From Oscillospiraceae bacterium (GTDB taxonomy: Bacteria; Bacillota; Clostridia; Saccharofermentanales; Saccharofermentanaceae), in NCBI GenBank assembly GCA_015069205.1, contig SVIZ01000003.1, positions 124,001 to 188,000 of the forward strand: 64,000 nt of DNA, in the 5' to 3' direction. The notes below the pieces were generated by a model. The model saw only the letters and a program-made list of their open reading frames with translations. It did no database searches and had not been told where the DNA came from. How positions within the stretch are numbered: the stretch's first letter is position 1; each line of letters begins with the position of its first letter. Below are positions 55,105-64,000 of the stretch, piece after piece. A program made the position numbers and the translations under genes.

Positions 55105-56562
55105 TCAGGAGCAAAGCTCATCTCCCAAGGATCTTATGTCTTCAGGACCAAGGATCAGGATTATATCACCGGGCTTGATCAGCTCGTCGATCCTCTTTTT
55201 AAGTTCTTCCCTGTCTTCGTAGAATTCCGTATCACCGCCGCGCTTATTGATCTCATCAGAGATGTCCTTGCTGGAGATCTCGTGAGTATTGATCTCCCTA
55301 TCGGAGAAGATCTCGGCAAACAAGACTTTCTTGCAAGGCAGAAGACTTGTTACGTAGTCTTCAAAAAGCATTTTCGTGCGGTTAAAAGTAAGGGGCTGGA
55401 ACACAACAAGAATATCGTTATGCGGCATGTTGGAAGCTGCTTCGATAGTAGCTCTTGCAGCAGTCGGGTGATGTGCGTAATCTACTACGACATCGCAGCC
55501 CTTATACTTGCCCTTCACCGTATATCTTCCGTCTGCACCGCTGAAAGTGTTAAGCGCAGTCTGAATAGCAGAAGCGGTTGCGCCGTTAAGGTATGCTGCA
55601 GCTGCCGCATTGAGCGCATTTGCAATATTGTGGCTTCCCGGGATGTTGAGTTTTACCTTGATCCTCTCCTCACCGCCGATCACGATATCGAATTCGGGAA
55701 GACCGTTGACAAACTCTATATTCTCAGCAACAAAATCAGCCTTCTTCCCTGTTGTTTCACAAACTTCGTTATCTGTTGCACAAGCAACTATCTGAGGGAA
55801 TTTGCAGCCTGCCTCATCAAAGTATTCCTTGGCCTCTGCCAAAGATCTTGCAATATGCTTGTCGTGGCCTGATACGACAACATATCCGTTATCGTCAACA
55901 AGTCTTATGAAGCGCGCGAAAACATCGATCACGTCTTCTATCGTCGGATAGCAGTCAACATGATCGTGATCGATATTCGTGATTACTGCAGTAGTTGATG
56001 AGAAATTCAGAAACGAACGGTTGAATTCACAGGCTTCAGAGACCAGAAGATCTTCAGAACCCGCCCTGACAGTACCATTAAATATATCAAGATCGGCACC
56101 GAGATGCACTGTGGGATCAAGACCTGCATCGATCATCATCATCGATAACATCGATGTGGTCGTGGTCTTACCATGTGTTCCGGATACATTGATAACGTTC
56201 TTGTATGTTCTCGTGAAAGCACCAAGGAACTCTGCCCTGTCAAAGATCTGAAGACCGAGCTCGGAAGCTCTCTTAACTTCTTCGTTATGAGGAAGGATCG
56301 CTGCCGTCTTAACAAGATAATCCGGCTTGAAATCATCGATGTTGGCTGCGATCTGGGTGTTATATATCTTGATGCCCTGGGCTTCCAGGATCTCTGTTCT
56401 CTCACCCGGGTGATTGTCAGAACCTCCGACAACAAAACCCGCATGCTTTGCAAGCCTCGCAAGTCCGTTCATCGATATTCCGCCGATGCCGATGAAATAG
56501 ATTCTGGCATCTTTTTTGATATCACTCAATTTAAATGTTTTAGCATCCAACACAGATATCAC
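55105..56562 (-). CDS. murC: UDP-N-acetylmuramate-L-alanine ligase
   Basis: Adds the first amino acid, L-Ala, to UDP-MurNAc in peptidoglycan synthesis. 485 residues: IGIGGISMNGLA Rossmann motif (about 25-36), NVSGTHGKTTTTSML P-loop, the EACEFNRSF region, and ADGRYTVKG. Usual length about 450-480. Followed by an unknown membrane protein in the same operon. Confidence 0.96.
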   Translation of the reverse strand: MISVLDAKTFKLSDIKKDARIYFIGIGGISMNGLARLAKHAGFVVGGSDNHPGERTEILEAQGIKIYNTQIAANIDDFKPDYLVKTAAILPHNEEVKRASELGLQIFDRAEFLGAFTRTYKNVINVSGTHGKTTTTSMLSMMMIDAGLDPTVHLGADLDIFNGTVRAGSEDLLVSEACEFNRSFLNFSSTTAVITNIDHDHVDCYPTIEDVIDVFARFIRLVDDNGYVVVSGHDKHIARSLAEAKEYFDEAGCKFPQIVACATDNEVCETTGKKADFVAENIEFVNGLPEFDIVIGGEERIKVKLNIPGSHNIANALNAAAAAYLNGATASAIQTALNTFSGADGRYTVKGKYKGCDVVVDYAHHPTAARATIEAASNMPHNDILVVFQPLTFNRTKMLFEDYVTSLLPCKKVLFAEIFSDREINTHEISSKDISDEINKRGGDTEFYEDREELKKRIDELIKPGDIILILGPEDIRSLGDELCS

Positions 56563-56601
56563 TTCCCTGTTTCTTATAAATTTCGAAGTAATTCTAACAT
56601 T

Positions 56602-57087
56602 TTAAGAGCGCATAGCAAAATCGCCGACTACGGCATTTGTAAATGAAATGAGGTCTGAGGACTTAAGTCTTAACTGCACTCCTCTTTGTCCGGCACTGAC
56701 GCACACATCGTCGACGAGTTCTATCATCTCATCGATAAAGGTCCTGTACTGCTTCTTCATTCCGATGGGAGAACAACCTCCTCTGATATATCCCGTAACA
56801 TTCAACAGGTCCTTTACGTGGATCATGCTGACACTCTTGCAGCCTGCAAGCTTTGCCGCTTTCTTAAGATCGACCTCGTCATCAACGCAGATACAAAATA
56901 CAAGATACTCGCCCTTATCAGATACCGCTGTCAGTGTCTTGAATACTTCCTCGTAAGGAACACCCAGATATTCGGCGACGTGATGACCGTCAAGATCGTT
57001 CTCGTCGTACTCGTATTCCTGATATGTATATTCGATCCCTGCTTTGTCGAGGATCCTCATTGCATTGGTCTTTTTGAACTGAGACAT
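56602..57087 (-). CDS. ybaK: YbaK-type Cys-tRNA(Pro) deacylase
   Basis: Hydrolyses mischarged Cys-tRNA(Pro). 161 residues from ATG 57087 (AAGGAG upstream; frame extends to 57144 without a site). YbaK/EbsC family motifs: TYQEYEYDE, RGGCSPIGMKKQYRTFID. Divergent from the VOC gene. Confidence 0.92.
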   Translation of the reverse strand: MSQFKKTNAMRILDKAGIEYTYQEYEYDENDLDGHHVAEYLGVPYEEVFKTLTAVSDKGEYLVFCICVDDEVDLKKAAKLAGCKSVSMIHVKDLLNVTGYIRGGCSPIGMKKQYRTFIDEMIELVDDVCVSAGQRGVQLRLKSSDLISFTNAVVGDFAMRS

Positions 57088-57127
57088 AATGTTCTCCTTC
57101 ACGATTGCTCTGCATATTCTATCTTTA

Positions 57128-57170
57128 TTGCCAAGAGCTTTCAAACTGATAAAATAAACTAATTAGTTTA
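57128..57170 (+). promoter_or_regulatory. Promoter and palindromic operator of the VOC gene
   Basis: TTGCCA (57128-57133), 16-bp spacer, TAAAAT (57150-57155). A perfect 16-bp palindrome TAAACTAATTAGTTTA (57155-57170) overlaps the last base of the -10 and covers the start site. It looks like a repressor site of MarR or TetR style for a regulator that is not adjacent. Confidence 0.62.
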
Positions 57171-57184
57171 ATCCGGAGAATAAT

Positions 57185-58024
57185 ATGCTGAACAAAGAAT
57201 ATCCGCAACATGATATGAATCTTGTTTTCGACATGATCGAAAACTCCATCTCCAAGGGCGGCGTACACGACAAGACCGCCGAAGAAATGAATCTTCTGAT
57301 GCATCTTTATGCGGGACTTCCGGCAGAAGCCGTCGAACAGGGCATGATGTTCATTCACGGAAGAGCATGCGAGATCCCTGCAACCTCAGACATCATCCCT
57401 CTTCACGTAAGACTCATGAACCTTCTTGAATATCTCGAAAAAGTCGAATATTTAAGTGAAGTTCCTTCCACTCTTTCCAATGACGAGATCAAAAAAAGAA
57501 GTGACATTCTGAACTCTCTTGAAGAACACGAGAAGCTCTTTGGAACACCGCTCATGGGTTATCAGTTCAACATGGGAACCAATACACCCAAAGAAGCCAA
57601 GGAAGGCGAAGAATCCGAAGGTCAGAGACTCCTTCTCATGAACAGCCAGGCTGCAGTTTTCGCTTGTGAAGACATATATAAGACTGCACTTTTCTACGAA
57701 GACAAGCTCGGCTTCAAAGCAGCCCATTTGGATGACGAGGCAATGCCTCACATAAAGCTCGTAAGAGACAATATCGCCATCGTACTGGTAAAAGGCGAAG
57801 GCGCGGTCACAAAACCCATGCGCGAATTCGGAATCGATTACGACATGTACATTTATTGTTCCGAGCCGTTCCTGCTTCACAATGAAGTTGCCGCAAACGG
57901 GATCAAGATAATAGAAGCACTCCCCGAGGCCAAGGAAGCTCAGAAGCAGAATAAGAACCGCCAGTTCGTTTTCGAGGATATCGACGGAAGACACATCTGC
58001 GTATCTCAGTTCCTGGAAGGTTGA
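57185..58024 (+). CDS. Two-domain protein with C-terminal VOC/glyoxalase fold
   Basis: 279 residues. The C-terminal half (about 155-279) is a VOC-type domain: AAVFACEDIYKTALFYEDKLGF, later FVFEDIDGRHICVSQF. This superfamily includes glyoxalases, dioxygenases and drug-binding proteins. The N-terminal about 145 residues are helical and not recognised (MNLLMHLYAGLPAEAVEQGMMFIHG). A single VOC unit often needs a partner to build a metal site, so function is open. Single gene with a likely operator at the promoter. Confidence 0.72.
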   Translation: MLNKEYPQHDMNLVFDMIENSISKGGVHDKTAEEMNLLMHLYAGLPAEAVEQGMMFIHGRACEIPATSDIIPLHVRLMNLLEYLEKVEYLSEVPSTLSNDEIKKRSDILNSLEEHEKLFGTPLMGYQFNMGTNTPKEAKEGEESEGQRLLLMNSQAAVFACEDIYKTALFYEDKLGFKAAHLDDEAMPHIKLVRDNIAIVLVKGEGAVTKPMREFGIDYDMYIYCSEPFLLHNEVAANGIKIIEALPEAKEAQKQNKNRQFVFEDIDGRHICVSQFLEG

Positions 58025-58046
58025 TCACAAAAAGAAGACAAAACAA

Positions 58047-58082
58047 AAGAGCCGGTCCGCTGAATGCAGTGAACCGGCTCTT
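58047..58082. terminator. Bidirectional terminator
   Basis: AAGAGCCGGT (58047-58056) and ACCGGCTCTT (58073-58082) between the convergent VOC and DUF4097 genes. Confidence 0.85.
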
Positions 58083-58101
58083 CTTATTGCAAATTTCTTT
58101 A

Positions 58102-59166
58102 TCAGACCTTATGGAAACTTACGTCACCTGATGAACAATGGACGTTCATAACAGCAATTCCGTTTCCGTTAATGTAATCCTTGCCATCCTTTACGAAAGA
58201 AAGTTCAGAGTTGAAGTCTCCGCTGGAGATCTGTGTATGAACAGTAACATCCGAATCTTCGGGAATACTGACATCGATTCCGCCTGAGCTGCAGTCAATA
58301 TCAGATGTCTCAGGAACCTTATCAAGGATGATATCCGAATGGCCGCTGGAAGCCTTTGTGCTGAGGTTATTTACTTCATCTGCATCAAGCATGATCTTGC
58401 CGGAACTTACATTAATGTCAAGCGTATCTACCGTACCCATTACTGCAGAAACTCCGCCTGAAGAAGAACGGATCTTTGCCATGCCGATAAGACCCTTCTG
58501 TTCGATGTTGATCTTACCTGAAGAAGAATCAATATCGAATGTATTGCAGTCGCCGTCCCAGTTGATATTGATATTGCCGGAAGAAGCCTTGACTTTTAAC
58601 GAATTGCTGTTGCCATTCTGGCTGAGAGTAATATTTCCTGAAGACGCCTTAACTTCCATGTCTGAAGCTGAACAATCAATGACAACGTTGCCTGATGAAG
58701 AGCGTGTATTCAGATTACCGGTTGCAAAACCGTCCAGATTAATGTCGCCGGAAGAAACTTCGATAATGAAGTCATCCAATTCCCTGTCAGCAGGAAGCGT
58801 GATCTCAAGAGACTTATCGATCTTGTTAAAGTTGATCATCTTTGTTGAAACGCAGTATCTGACATAAAGTGTATCGCCGTCTACCCATGTGTGTACCTGA
58901 TGGTCAGAATCGAGCTGACGGTTGGAAGTCTCCGATACTTCAACTCTGTCAGTATCAGCGCCCTTAACCTTTACATTTCCTGAAACATAATCAATGTTGA
59001 TCTTTGTGATCTCATCATCGATCTCACGGTCGCCTGCGGTGTACTTCTCACCGTTCTCATACTGGTAACTGAACGAATTGAACAGACCAAACGAACAGCC
59101 CGTAAAGCAGAATGTTGCAGGTACGATAAGAGCCAAAGCTCCTGTTACTAATTTACTTGTTTTCAT
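58102..59166 (-). CDS. DUF4097 beta-repeat lipoprotein
   Basis: 354 residues. Signal peptide with lipobox CFTGC, then about ten short repeats of the form SSGxxxI/V (SSGDINL, SSGNVVI, SSGNITL, SSGNINI, SSGKINI...), the parallel beta-helix pattern of DUF4097/LiaG-YvlB proteins. Extracellular, membrane-anchored. Such genes usually belong to envelope-stress regulons. Its start overlaps the anti-sigma gene by 14 nt, so it is the third gene of the sigma operon. Confidence 0.85.
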   Translation of the reverse strand: MKTSKLVTGALALIVPATFCFTGCSFGLFNSFSYQYENGEKYTAGDREIDDEITKINIDYVSGNVKVKGADTDRVEVSETSNRQLDSDHQVHTWVDGDTLYVRYCVSTKMINFNKIDKSLEITLPADRELDDFIIEVSSGDINLDGFATGNLNTRSSSGNVVIDCSASDMEVKASSGNITLSQNGNSNSLKVKASSGNININWDGDCNTFDIDSSSGKINIEQKGLIGMAKIRSSSGGVSAVMGTVDTLDINVSSGKIMLDADEVNNLSTKASSGHSDIILDKVPETSDIDCSSGGIDVSIPEDSDVTVHTQISSGDFNSELSFVKDGKDYINGNGIAVMNVHCSSGDVSFHKV

Positions 59167-60124
59167 TATTTTTTCCTCCCTTATTTATTCCAACTAAGAA
59201 ACCGATTCCGGCTATTAAGAGTCCAACACCGCCGATCGAAAGTATCAGGGCGAGTGAAGGTGCTGATGTAACTACTACGCCTGTGGCTCTTCCTGCATTA
59301 GCTGCATTGATTACAAGCTGAGCAAGAACACCGGACAAAACACCTACTGAAGCGATTGAAAGGCCTGTCTTAACTGCAGCATTCATGCGGAGATATCTTA
59401 CGATTGCAAAGATTGCCCAGCACAGCCCGACCAAAGGCATTGAGATTGCAAATGCCAGGGGGAAGAATTCAGACATTCCGACATGAAGACCTATAGCGAG
59501 CATCATGAGCACGAATGTCGCCGTGTAAGCTGTCATTATCGCAAGGCCCTTATTATTCTTAAGGTATGCATTTACAGGTCTTCTGTATGCGATAAAAGGC
59601 GCAAAGCACATTGTCAGTCCGAAGAGCGTTGAAGCTGCTGCTACAAAGAACCAGTCTCCACGCGAATAAATGCAGACAATTCCCAAAAGCAGCATAACGC
59701 TTGCCGTAAATGACGCCATTGTAATGAACATCCTGTTCTCACGGAGCATGAGAGGAACAACGATCAATGATGCAGCGACCAGAATTCCTGCCAGTACGAT
59801 GAAGAACCATGTAAGGCCCGCTCCTGTTGCAAGGTTTACGATAAGGCATACGAGGATCGGTATAGAGAATATCAATCCGATAATGCTTCCTGCCAGTGCG
59901 CTCTTTCTCTTAAAAAACTTGGCCTGGGTTCCGATTACTTCTTCTTTTTCCTTAACGATCTTTTCATCTATCGTAACGTCATTCAGACTGTTTAATATCT
60001 TTTTGCAGTCAGGACATTCAGCCAGATGCTCTTCTACGATCTTTCTGCTTGCTTCGCTGCAGATTTCGTCTTTATATAACGGAAGAAGATCCGAGATCAA
60101 ATCACAACTATATTTCATTTTCAT
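59153..60124 (-). CDS. Zinc-finger anti-sigma factor, membrane protein
   Basis: 323 residues. The N-terminal zinc finger HLAECPDCKK (HX3CX2C) is the anti-sigma binding type (zf-HC2/ZAS). About eight membrane spans follow. It should hold the ECF sigma factor inactive until an envelope signal arrives. Overlaps the sigma gene by 17 nt. The many spans are more than the usual single one of anti-sigma proteins. Confidence 0.86.
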   Translation of the reverse strand: MKMKYSCDLISDLLPLYKDEICSEASRKIVEEHLAECPDCKKILNSLNDVTIDEKIVKEKEEVIGTQAKFFKRKSALAGSIIGLIFSIPILVCLIVNLATGAGLTWFFIVLAGILVAASLIVVPLMLRENRMFITMASFTASVMLLLGIVCIYSRGDWFFVAAASTLFGLTMCFAPFIAYRRPVNAYLKNNKGLAIMTAYTATFVLMMLAIGLHVGMSEFFPLAFAISMPLVGLCWAIFAIVRYLRMNAAVKTGLSIASVGVLSGVLAQLVINAANAGRATGVVVTSAPSLALILSIGGVGLLIAGIGFLVGINKGGKNNENK

Positions 60125-60602
60125 CCATCCTTTCCTTGATCTTTAGTCTGGCTCTGTGATACGTAACCCGGGCCCAGGTCTCGGTCTTTCCGAAGATCGA
60201 TCCGATTTCCGCAAATGACAACTCACCGAATATCCGCAATTGGAACACTTCCTTGTACGGTTCCTCCAACTGGTGGAGTATTAAGTGGATCTTCAGCGAT
60301 GTGTCCCTGTCGGTGAGCTTCTCCTCTATCCCTTTGTTTGTATCCGGAAGCTCTTCGTTCAGTTCCTCATCCTGTCTTGAAACGCGCCGTTTCTCATCTA
60401 TGAAGATGTTTTTAGCGATAGCGCATAGCCACGTGAAGCTCTCGCTCTCCCCCTTGAAGGTCTTCTCAGTCGATATCGCCCTGAAAAAGGTCTCCTGGGT
60501 TATCTCCTCGGCGTCATTCCGATCCCTGGCAAGTGTCATGACGTATGAGAATACCTTCATATAAAAGGCTTCATATAGCTTTTCGGCGGTATTCTTATCC
60601 AC
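60108..60602 (-). CDS. ECF-type RNA polymerase sigma factor
   Basis: 164 residues: sigma region 2 (YVMTLARDRNDAEEITQETFFRA) and region 4 HTH (LEEPYKEVFQLRIFGELSFAEIGSIFGKTETWARVTYHRARLKIKE). The start is GTG at 60602 with AAAGGTG upstream. First gene of a three-gene operon with an ECF-type promoter in front, so it likely activates itself. Confidence 0.92.
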   Translation of the reverse strand: MDKNTAEKLYEAFYMKVFSYVMTLARDRNDAEEITQETFFRAISTEKTFKGESESFTWLCAIAKNIFIDEKRRVSRQDEELNEELPDTNKGIEEKLTDRDTSLKIHLILHQLEEPYKEVFQLRIFGELSFAEIGSIFGKTETWARVTYHRARLKIKERMDENEI

Positions 60603-60636
60603 GTATCATTTCACCTTTCTTTTGTGATCTCACCTG

Positions 60637-60665
60637 TTAGACGGAGAAATCTTAAATTCGTTACA
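60637..60665 (-). promoter_or_regulatory. ECF-type promoter, likely autoregulated
   Basis: Minus strand TGTAAC (60660-60665), 16-bp spacer, CGTCTAA (60637-60643). This matches the TGWAAC/CGTC pattern of Bacillus ECF promoters. Immediately upstream lie phased A/T tracts (about 60672-60699) that could act as an UP element. Confidence 0.78.
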
Positions 60666-60734
60666 AGAAAATCGAAAAATTTTTCAAAAATTTTTTGCGG
60701 GGGCCGCAACCCCTTGATTTTATTGGGTTTCAGG

Positions 60735-61583
60735 TCACTTTATTCCTAAAGTCACCCTGTCGTTTCCACCGTAATCCCTTATCGTCATTATATTTTTGAG
60801 TCCGCCCTGCCCGAAAATCCTTCTTACGGCTTCTCCCTGTGCACAGCCATGCTCAACCATGAGAGCACCGCCGTCCTTGAGAAGATTTTTCGCGTATTCG
60901 ACCAAGGGACCGTAAAAATCCAGTCCGTCATCTCCCGCCCTTAAAGCGAGGTCAGGTTCATGGTCTTTTACGACGCATTCCAGTTCTTCCATCTCACTGT
61001 TGGTTATGTAAGGAGGGTTGGATACGATGAAGTCAAGCTTTTCGAGTTCGGGGCAGGAACTCAGAACATCATGCTTAATTACCTTTATATCTTCAGGCTT
61101 TAGCGCCTGCGATTCAACATTAGATATTGAGACACCGATTGCGGTATCGCTGATATCGATAAGATATCCTTTCGTGTTGCCGCCTGCTCTTACTATCTCA
61201 TTAGCTATGGAAATGCCTATGCAGCCTGTGCCGGTGCAAAGATCTGCAAACCTGATATCCGCAATTTCCTTACGGTATTCAGGCACATTAAGGACGTCAC
61301 CTGTCGCCATTACATTAAGGCCGAGAAACTTCAAAGCGGATTCTACCAATATCTCGGTATCAGCTCTCGGAATAAGCACACCGGGACACACCTTATAACA
61401 CTCCTTATAGAAATGACGGTATCCCAATATATAAGCAAGAGGCTCGCCTGAAGCGCGCCTCGTTACAGCTTTTAATAAATCCTCTCCCTTTAATTCCTCC
61501 GAAAGGATCTTAAGGTCGAGCTCTGCTTCGTCATCTCCTGATCTCTTCAGGAGTTCCAAAAGCTCTTCATTACCAGATGTCAT
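60735..61583 (-). CDS. prmC: Release-factor glutamine methyltransferase
   Basis: Methylates the GGQ glutamine of peptide release factors. 282 residues from ATG 61583, overlapping the DUF1385 gene by 14 nt. Motifs: YILGYRHFY, PGVLIPRADTEILVE, DLCTGTGCIGISIA and the catalytic VSNPPYI. The neighbouring prfA often found here is absent; an ECF operon follows instead. Confidence 0.94.
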   Translation of the reverse strand: MTSGNEELLELLKRSGDDEAELDLKILSEELKGEDLLKAVTRRASGEPLAYILGYRHFYKECYKVCPGVLIPRADTEILVESALKFLGLNVMATGDVLNVPEYRKEIADIRFADLCTGTGCIGISIANEIVRAGGNTKGYLIDISDTAIGVSISNVESQALKPEDIKVIKHDVLSSCPELEKLDFIVSNPPYITNSEMEELECVVKDHEPDLALRAGDDGLDFYGPLVEYAKNLLKDGGALMVEHGCAQGEAVRRIFGQGGLKNIMTIRDYGGNDRVTLGIK

Positions 61584-62688
61584 CTTCCTTGTTCTCCGGA
61601 ATAACTGCTTGCATTGATGCAATGGCAACTTCTGCAATAGGTCCGTCAGGTTCAGCCGTGGTGAACTTCTGGAGCCAGAGACCGGGCTTAGCCATGAGCC
61701 TGCAGATCCAGTTCCTGTCGTGGCGTCCGACGAATCTCAATACTTCGAATGAGATCGAGCAGATGATCGGGATCGCAACAACGCGGATCGCGAGGTTTAC
61801 CCACATCGGCTGGGCGCCTGTAAAGATTCCGATAACCGTATATATGATGATCGATATTGCAAGCACGTTGAACATAAAGGATGTTCCGCAGCGGGGATGG
61901 AAGCGTGACTGCTTCAATACGTTCTCGACTGTAAGCGGAAGGCCTGCTTCATAGCAAGCGATGGTCTTATGTTCAGCGCCGTGGTAACGCCATACTCTCT
62001 TAATATCCTTGAGGCTTGAAGCAAAGATAAGATAGAAGAGGAATATGAGAAGTCTGAGTACGCCTTCTCCGATATTGAGAAGGATCGGAACCCATGTTAT
62101 CTCACGGATGTCTTCAGGGATGAACTTTGTGACGATCTCAACGATGAGTCTCGGAGCAAGGATGAAAAGTCCGACAGAAAGAAGGATACCGATGATTGCG
62201 GAGATGGACATCATGATATTGAAGTGTCTGTCCGTGAATTCATCAAGGCGGGATTTCTTCTCGCCTTCCTTCTTGGGATCCGGCTTACCTTCTTCTGAGA
62301 TATCAGCTGCCTTCATGAGCGCGCCAGTACCTGTTACGAGCATCTTATAGAATCTGATACAGCCTCTGACGAAAGGAACCTTCTCAAAATATGAAGTCTT
62401 CTCGCCCTGCTTGATCTCTTCAACGTAGATAGTGCCGTCACCTTTTCTGACAGCCATGCAAGTCCTGGAAGGACCGACCATCATGACGCCTTCGATAAGC
62501 GCCTGACCGCCGATTGTGGTCTTCTTCAAAGGTGCATCATCACCCTTTTTCTTTTTCTTCGGAGCTGCGATCTCTGTTGAAACAACGTCGGGATCTTCAA
62601 TTGGTGCCAGTTCCTGGCCAAGATGTTCGGGCTTGACCTCGCTGAACGGCAGTTCGATTATCTTACTGTTGTCATTTGACTCTGACAT
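61570..62688 (-). CDS. DUF1385 membrane protein
   Basis: 372 residues from ATG 62688 (GGGGGAA upstream). GGQALIEGVMMVGP and WRYHGAEHKTIACYEAGLPLTVENV...RFHPRCGTSFMF are the DUF1385 signatures; four to five membrane spans. Function unknown, conserved between rpmE and prmC in many Firmicutes. Confidence 0.9.
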   Translation of the reverse strand: MSESNDNSKIIELPFSEVKPEHLGQELAPIEDPDVVSTEIAAPKKKKKGDDAPLKKTTIGGQALIEGVMMVGPSRTCMAVRKGDGTIYVEEIKQGEKTSYFEKVPFVRGCIRFYKMLVTGTGALMKAADISEEGKPDPKKEGEKKSRLDEFTDRHFNIMMSISAIIGILLSVGLFILAPRLIVEIVTKFIPEDIREITWVPILLNIGEGVLRLLIFLFYLIFASSLKDIKRVWRYHGAEHKTIACYEAGLPLTVENVLKQSRFHPRCGTSFMFNVLAISIIIYTVIGIFTGAQPMWVNLAIRVVAIPIICSISFEVLRFVGRHDRNWICRLMAKPGLWLQKFTTAEPDGPIAEVAIASMQAVIPENKEDDIW

Positions 62689-62798
62689 ATAGTTCCCCCA
62701 AATGAGCATAATTGTACATTCTGCGGAGATTATAACATTTAATAATAGCAGTGGTGTTACAGAGAAAAGGCAAAATTATGTGTTTATAAGCAATAAAA

Positions 62799-62824
62799 AA
62801 GAGGTTGCCGTTAGACAACCTCTT
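62799..62824 (-). terminator. Terminator after rpmE
   Basis: AAGAGGTTG (62799-62807) and CAACCTCTT (62816-62824); minus-strand T-run follows. It lies 25 nt past the rpmE stop. Confidence 0.88.
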
Positions 62825-62849
62825 AAAATCTTTTACTTCAGAACGAGAA

Positions 62850-63050
62850 TTAAGCCTTTTCCATTCTCTTCTTGAACTTATCAACACGTCCGCCTGTATC
62901 AACGAGCTTCTGCTTGCCTGTGTAGAACGGGTGGCAATTTGAGCAGATATCAACTCTAAGATCGCTCTTTGTGGAAAGAGTCTCGAATGTGTTGCCGCAT
63001 GCGCACTTTACTGTAACGACCTGCGTCTTAGGATGAATTCCTTCTTTCAT
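62850..63050 (-). CDS. rpmE: Ribosomal protein L31, zinc-binding type
   Basis: 66 residues from ATG 63050 (AGGTGAAAAGGAC region upstream; frame extends to 63068). [21 protein letters not shown] and [13 protein letters not shown] give four zinc-binding positions, so it is the C+ form. Confidence 0.96.
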   Translation of the reverse strand: MKEGIHPKTQVVTVKCACGNTFETLSTKSDLRVDICSNCHPFYTGKQKLVDTGGRVDKFKKRMEKA

Positions 63051-63159
63051 GTCCTTTTCACCTCTCAATCAAAGATATGACGCGTAATCCTAAACTCACG
63101 TATGTCATACCGGATTCTTCGTGTTAGCCTTGCTATATTACTTGAATCACCCGCAGTTG

Positions 63160-64000
63160 TCAATCGGTTGCAAAAGATTTCTTTACGGAAAGAACGAAAG
63201 ACATATTGCTCGTCGTTTTCTCCATGAAACTGATGACAGCGTTGGTTGCCGTAATGGTATCCGCCTCGGCGATCCTTCTTCTGATGAGCCATACCGCATC
63301 GAGCTCTTCGGGAGTGAGCAGGAGGTCTTCTCTTCTCGTACCGGACTTGTCGACTGCGATAGCCGGGAAAACTCTTCTGTCGGCGAGCTTTCTGTCCAGA
63401 GTGACTTCCATGTTACCAGTTCCCTTGAATTCCTCGAAAATAACTTCGTCCATTCTGGAACCTGTCTCAATGAGCGCAGTTGCAAGGATCGTAAGGCTTC
63501 CGCCGTTCTCGATGTTTCTTGCCGCACCGAAGAATCTCTTAGGTCCGTAGAGTGATCCCGGATCGAGACCGCCTGACAAAGTCCTTCCGGTAGGATTGAT
63601 CGTAAGGTTGTAAGCTCTTGCAAGTCTTGTCATTGAGTCGAGAAGGATAACTACGTCCTTACCGAGCTCTACAAGTCTCATTGCTCTCTCGAGAACAAGC
63701 TCTGTTACTCTTACGTGGTTCTCGGGGCGCTTGTCGAATGTCGAATAAACGACCTCGCCCTTGATGTTTCTCTGCATGTCCGTAACTTCCTCAGGACGCT
63801 CGTCAATGAGGAGAACGATGAGTTCGCAGTCGGGATTGTTAGCAGTGATTGAATTTGCGACCTTCTGAAGCAGGATCGTCTTACCAGCCTTCGGCGGAGA
63901 TACGATCATACCTCTCTGGCCCTTACCGATAGGTGAGAAAAGATCGATGATCCTTGTGGAGATATCTTCCTTCTCAGTCTCAAGATCAAGTCTCTCATTA
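63160..64000 (-). CDS. rho: Transcription terminator Rho, C-terminal part (cut)
   Basis: The reading frame is open to the right edge, so the N-terminus is outside the window. About 280 residues seen: [17 protein letters not shown] (Walker A), [27 protein letters not shown], the arginine-finger region and [20 protein letters not shown]-driven hexamer that ends transcription. Followed by rpmE as in most Firmicutes. Confidence 0.96.
   Translation of the reverse strand, partial: NERLDLETEKEDISTRIIDLFSPIGKGQRGMIVSPPKAGKTILLQKVANSITANNPDCELIVLLIDERPEEVTDMQRNIKGEVVYSTFDKRPENHVRVTELVLERAMRLVELGKDVVILLDSMTRLARAYNLTINPTGRTLSGGLDPGSLYGPKRFFGAARNIENGGSLTILATALIETGSRMDEVIFEEFKGTGNMEVTLDRKLADRRVFPAIAVDKSGTRREDLLLTPEELDAVWLIRRRIAEADTITATNAVISFMEKTTSNMSFVLSVKKSFATD

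Overview
The window looks like chromosome of an anaerobic, Gram-positive clostridial Firmicute. I infer a gut-type member related to Ruminococcaceae or Saccharofermentans; the species cannot be named from this sequence. Supporting signs are moderate GC, strong AAGGAGG-type ribosome sites, HrcA/CIRCE control of chaperones, an L27 precursor with its Prp protease, a LexA box of the Firmicutes GAAC-N4-GTTC type, SepF, and a Firmicutes-like rho-rpmE-DUF1385-prmC order. I see no rRNA, tRNA, CRISPR array, transposase, integrase or phage gene. About 45 of the genes lie on the minus strand.

Layout. 1-3.4 kb (+): a cut zinc-ribbon protein, a membrane acyltransferase and a two-zinc-ribbon membrane protein. 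3.4-10.6 kb (-): an acyltransferase with a zinc ribbon, then hisS-aspS-lepB-lepA. 10.6-11.06 kb: a gene-free stretch rich in inverted repeats. 11.06-17.76 kb (-): hrcA-grpE-clpP-dnaK-dnaJ-(terminator)-prmA behind a CIRCE operator; clpP inside this operon is unusual. 17.9-25.1 kb is the most accessory part: a HAD hydrolase, a radical SAM/SPASM enzyme preceded by two tandem paralogous short peptides, two lipoproteins, a PlsC-type acyltransferase, a double-glycine-leader peptide and glnA.

25.3-31.1 kb: a LarA-like protein and a PAP2 phosphatase (+), then a cytosolic LacI-sensor/GGDEF protein, a DUF47 protein and sepF (-). 31.1-37.2 kb (-): one compact operon, marR-acp-lipid kinase-PLP lyase-HlyD-like protein-YggS, with MarR-type operators over its promoter. 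37.2-41.7 kb (-): pfkA-mutS2-CPBP protease. 42.1-48.7 kb (-): uvrB-dnaE-sirtuin, with a LexA box inside the promoter. 48.7-50.7 kb (-): a PfkB sugar kinase, an AlkD-like DNA repair protein and a YuiD-like PAP2 protein. 51-53.5 kb (-): rplU-prp-rpmA-obg behind a strong promoter and an L21-leader-like segment. 53.5-58 kb: murC with an unknown membrane protein, YbaK (-), and a two-domain VOC protein (+). 58.1-60.7 kb (-): ECF sigma, anti-sigma, DUF4097 lipoprotein, with a recognisable ECF promoter. 60.7-64 kb (-): rho (cut by the window end), rpmE, DUF1385, prmC.

Most of the window is housekeeping. The best candidate for an undescribed system is the radical SAM/SPASM enzyme with two near-identical-leader substrates at 18.65-20.43 kb. 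Next are the orphan double-glycine peptide at 22.6-22.9 kb, the heat-shock operon carrying clpP, and the SOS-controlled uvrB-dnaE-sirtuin unit.
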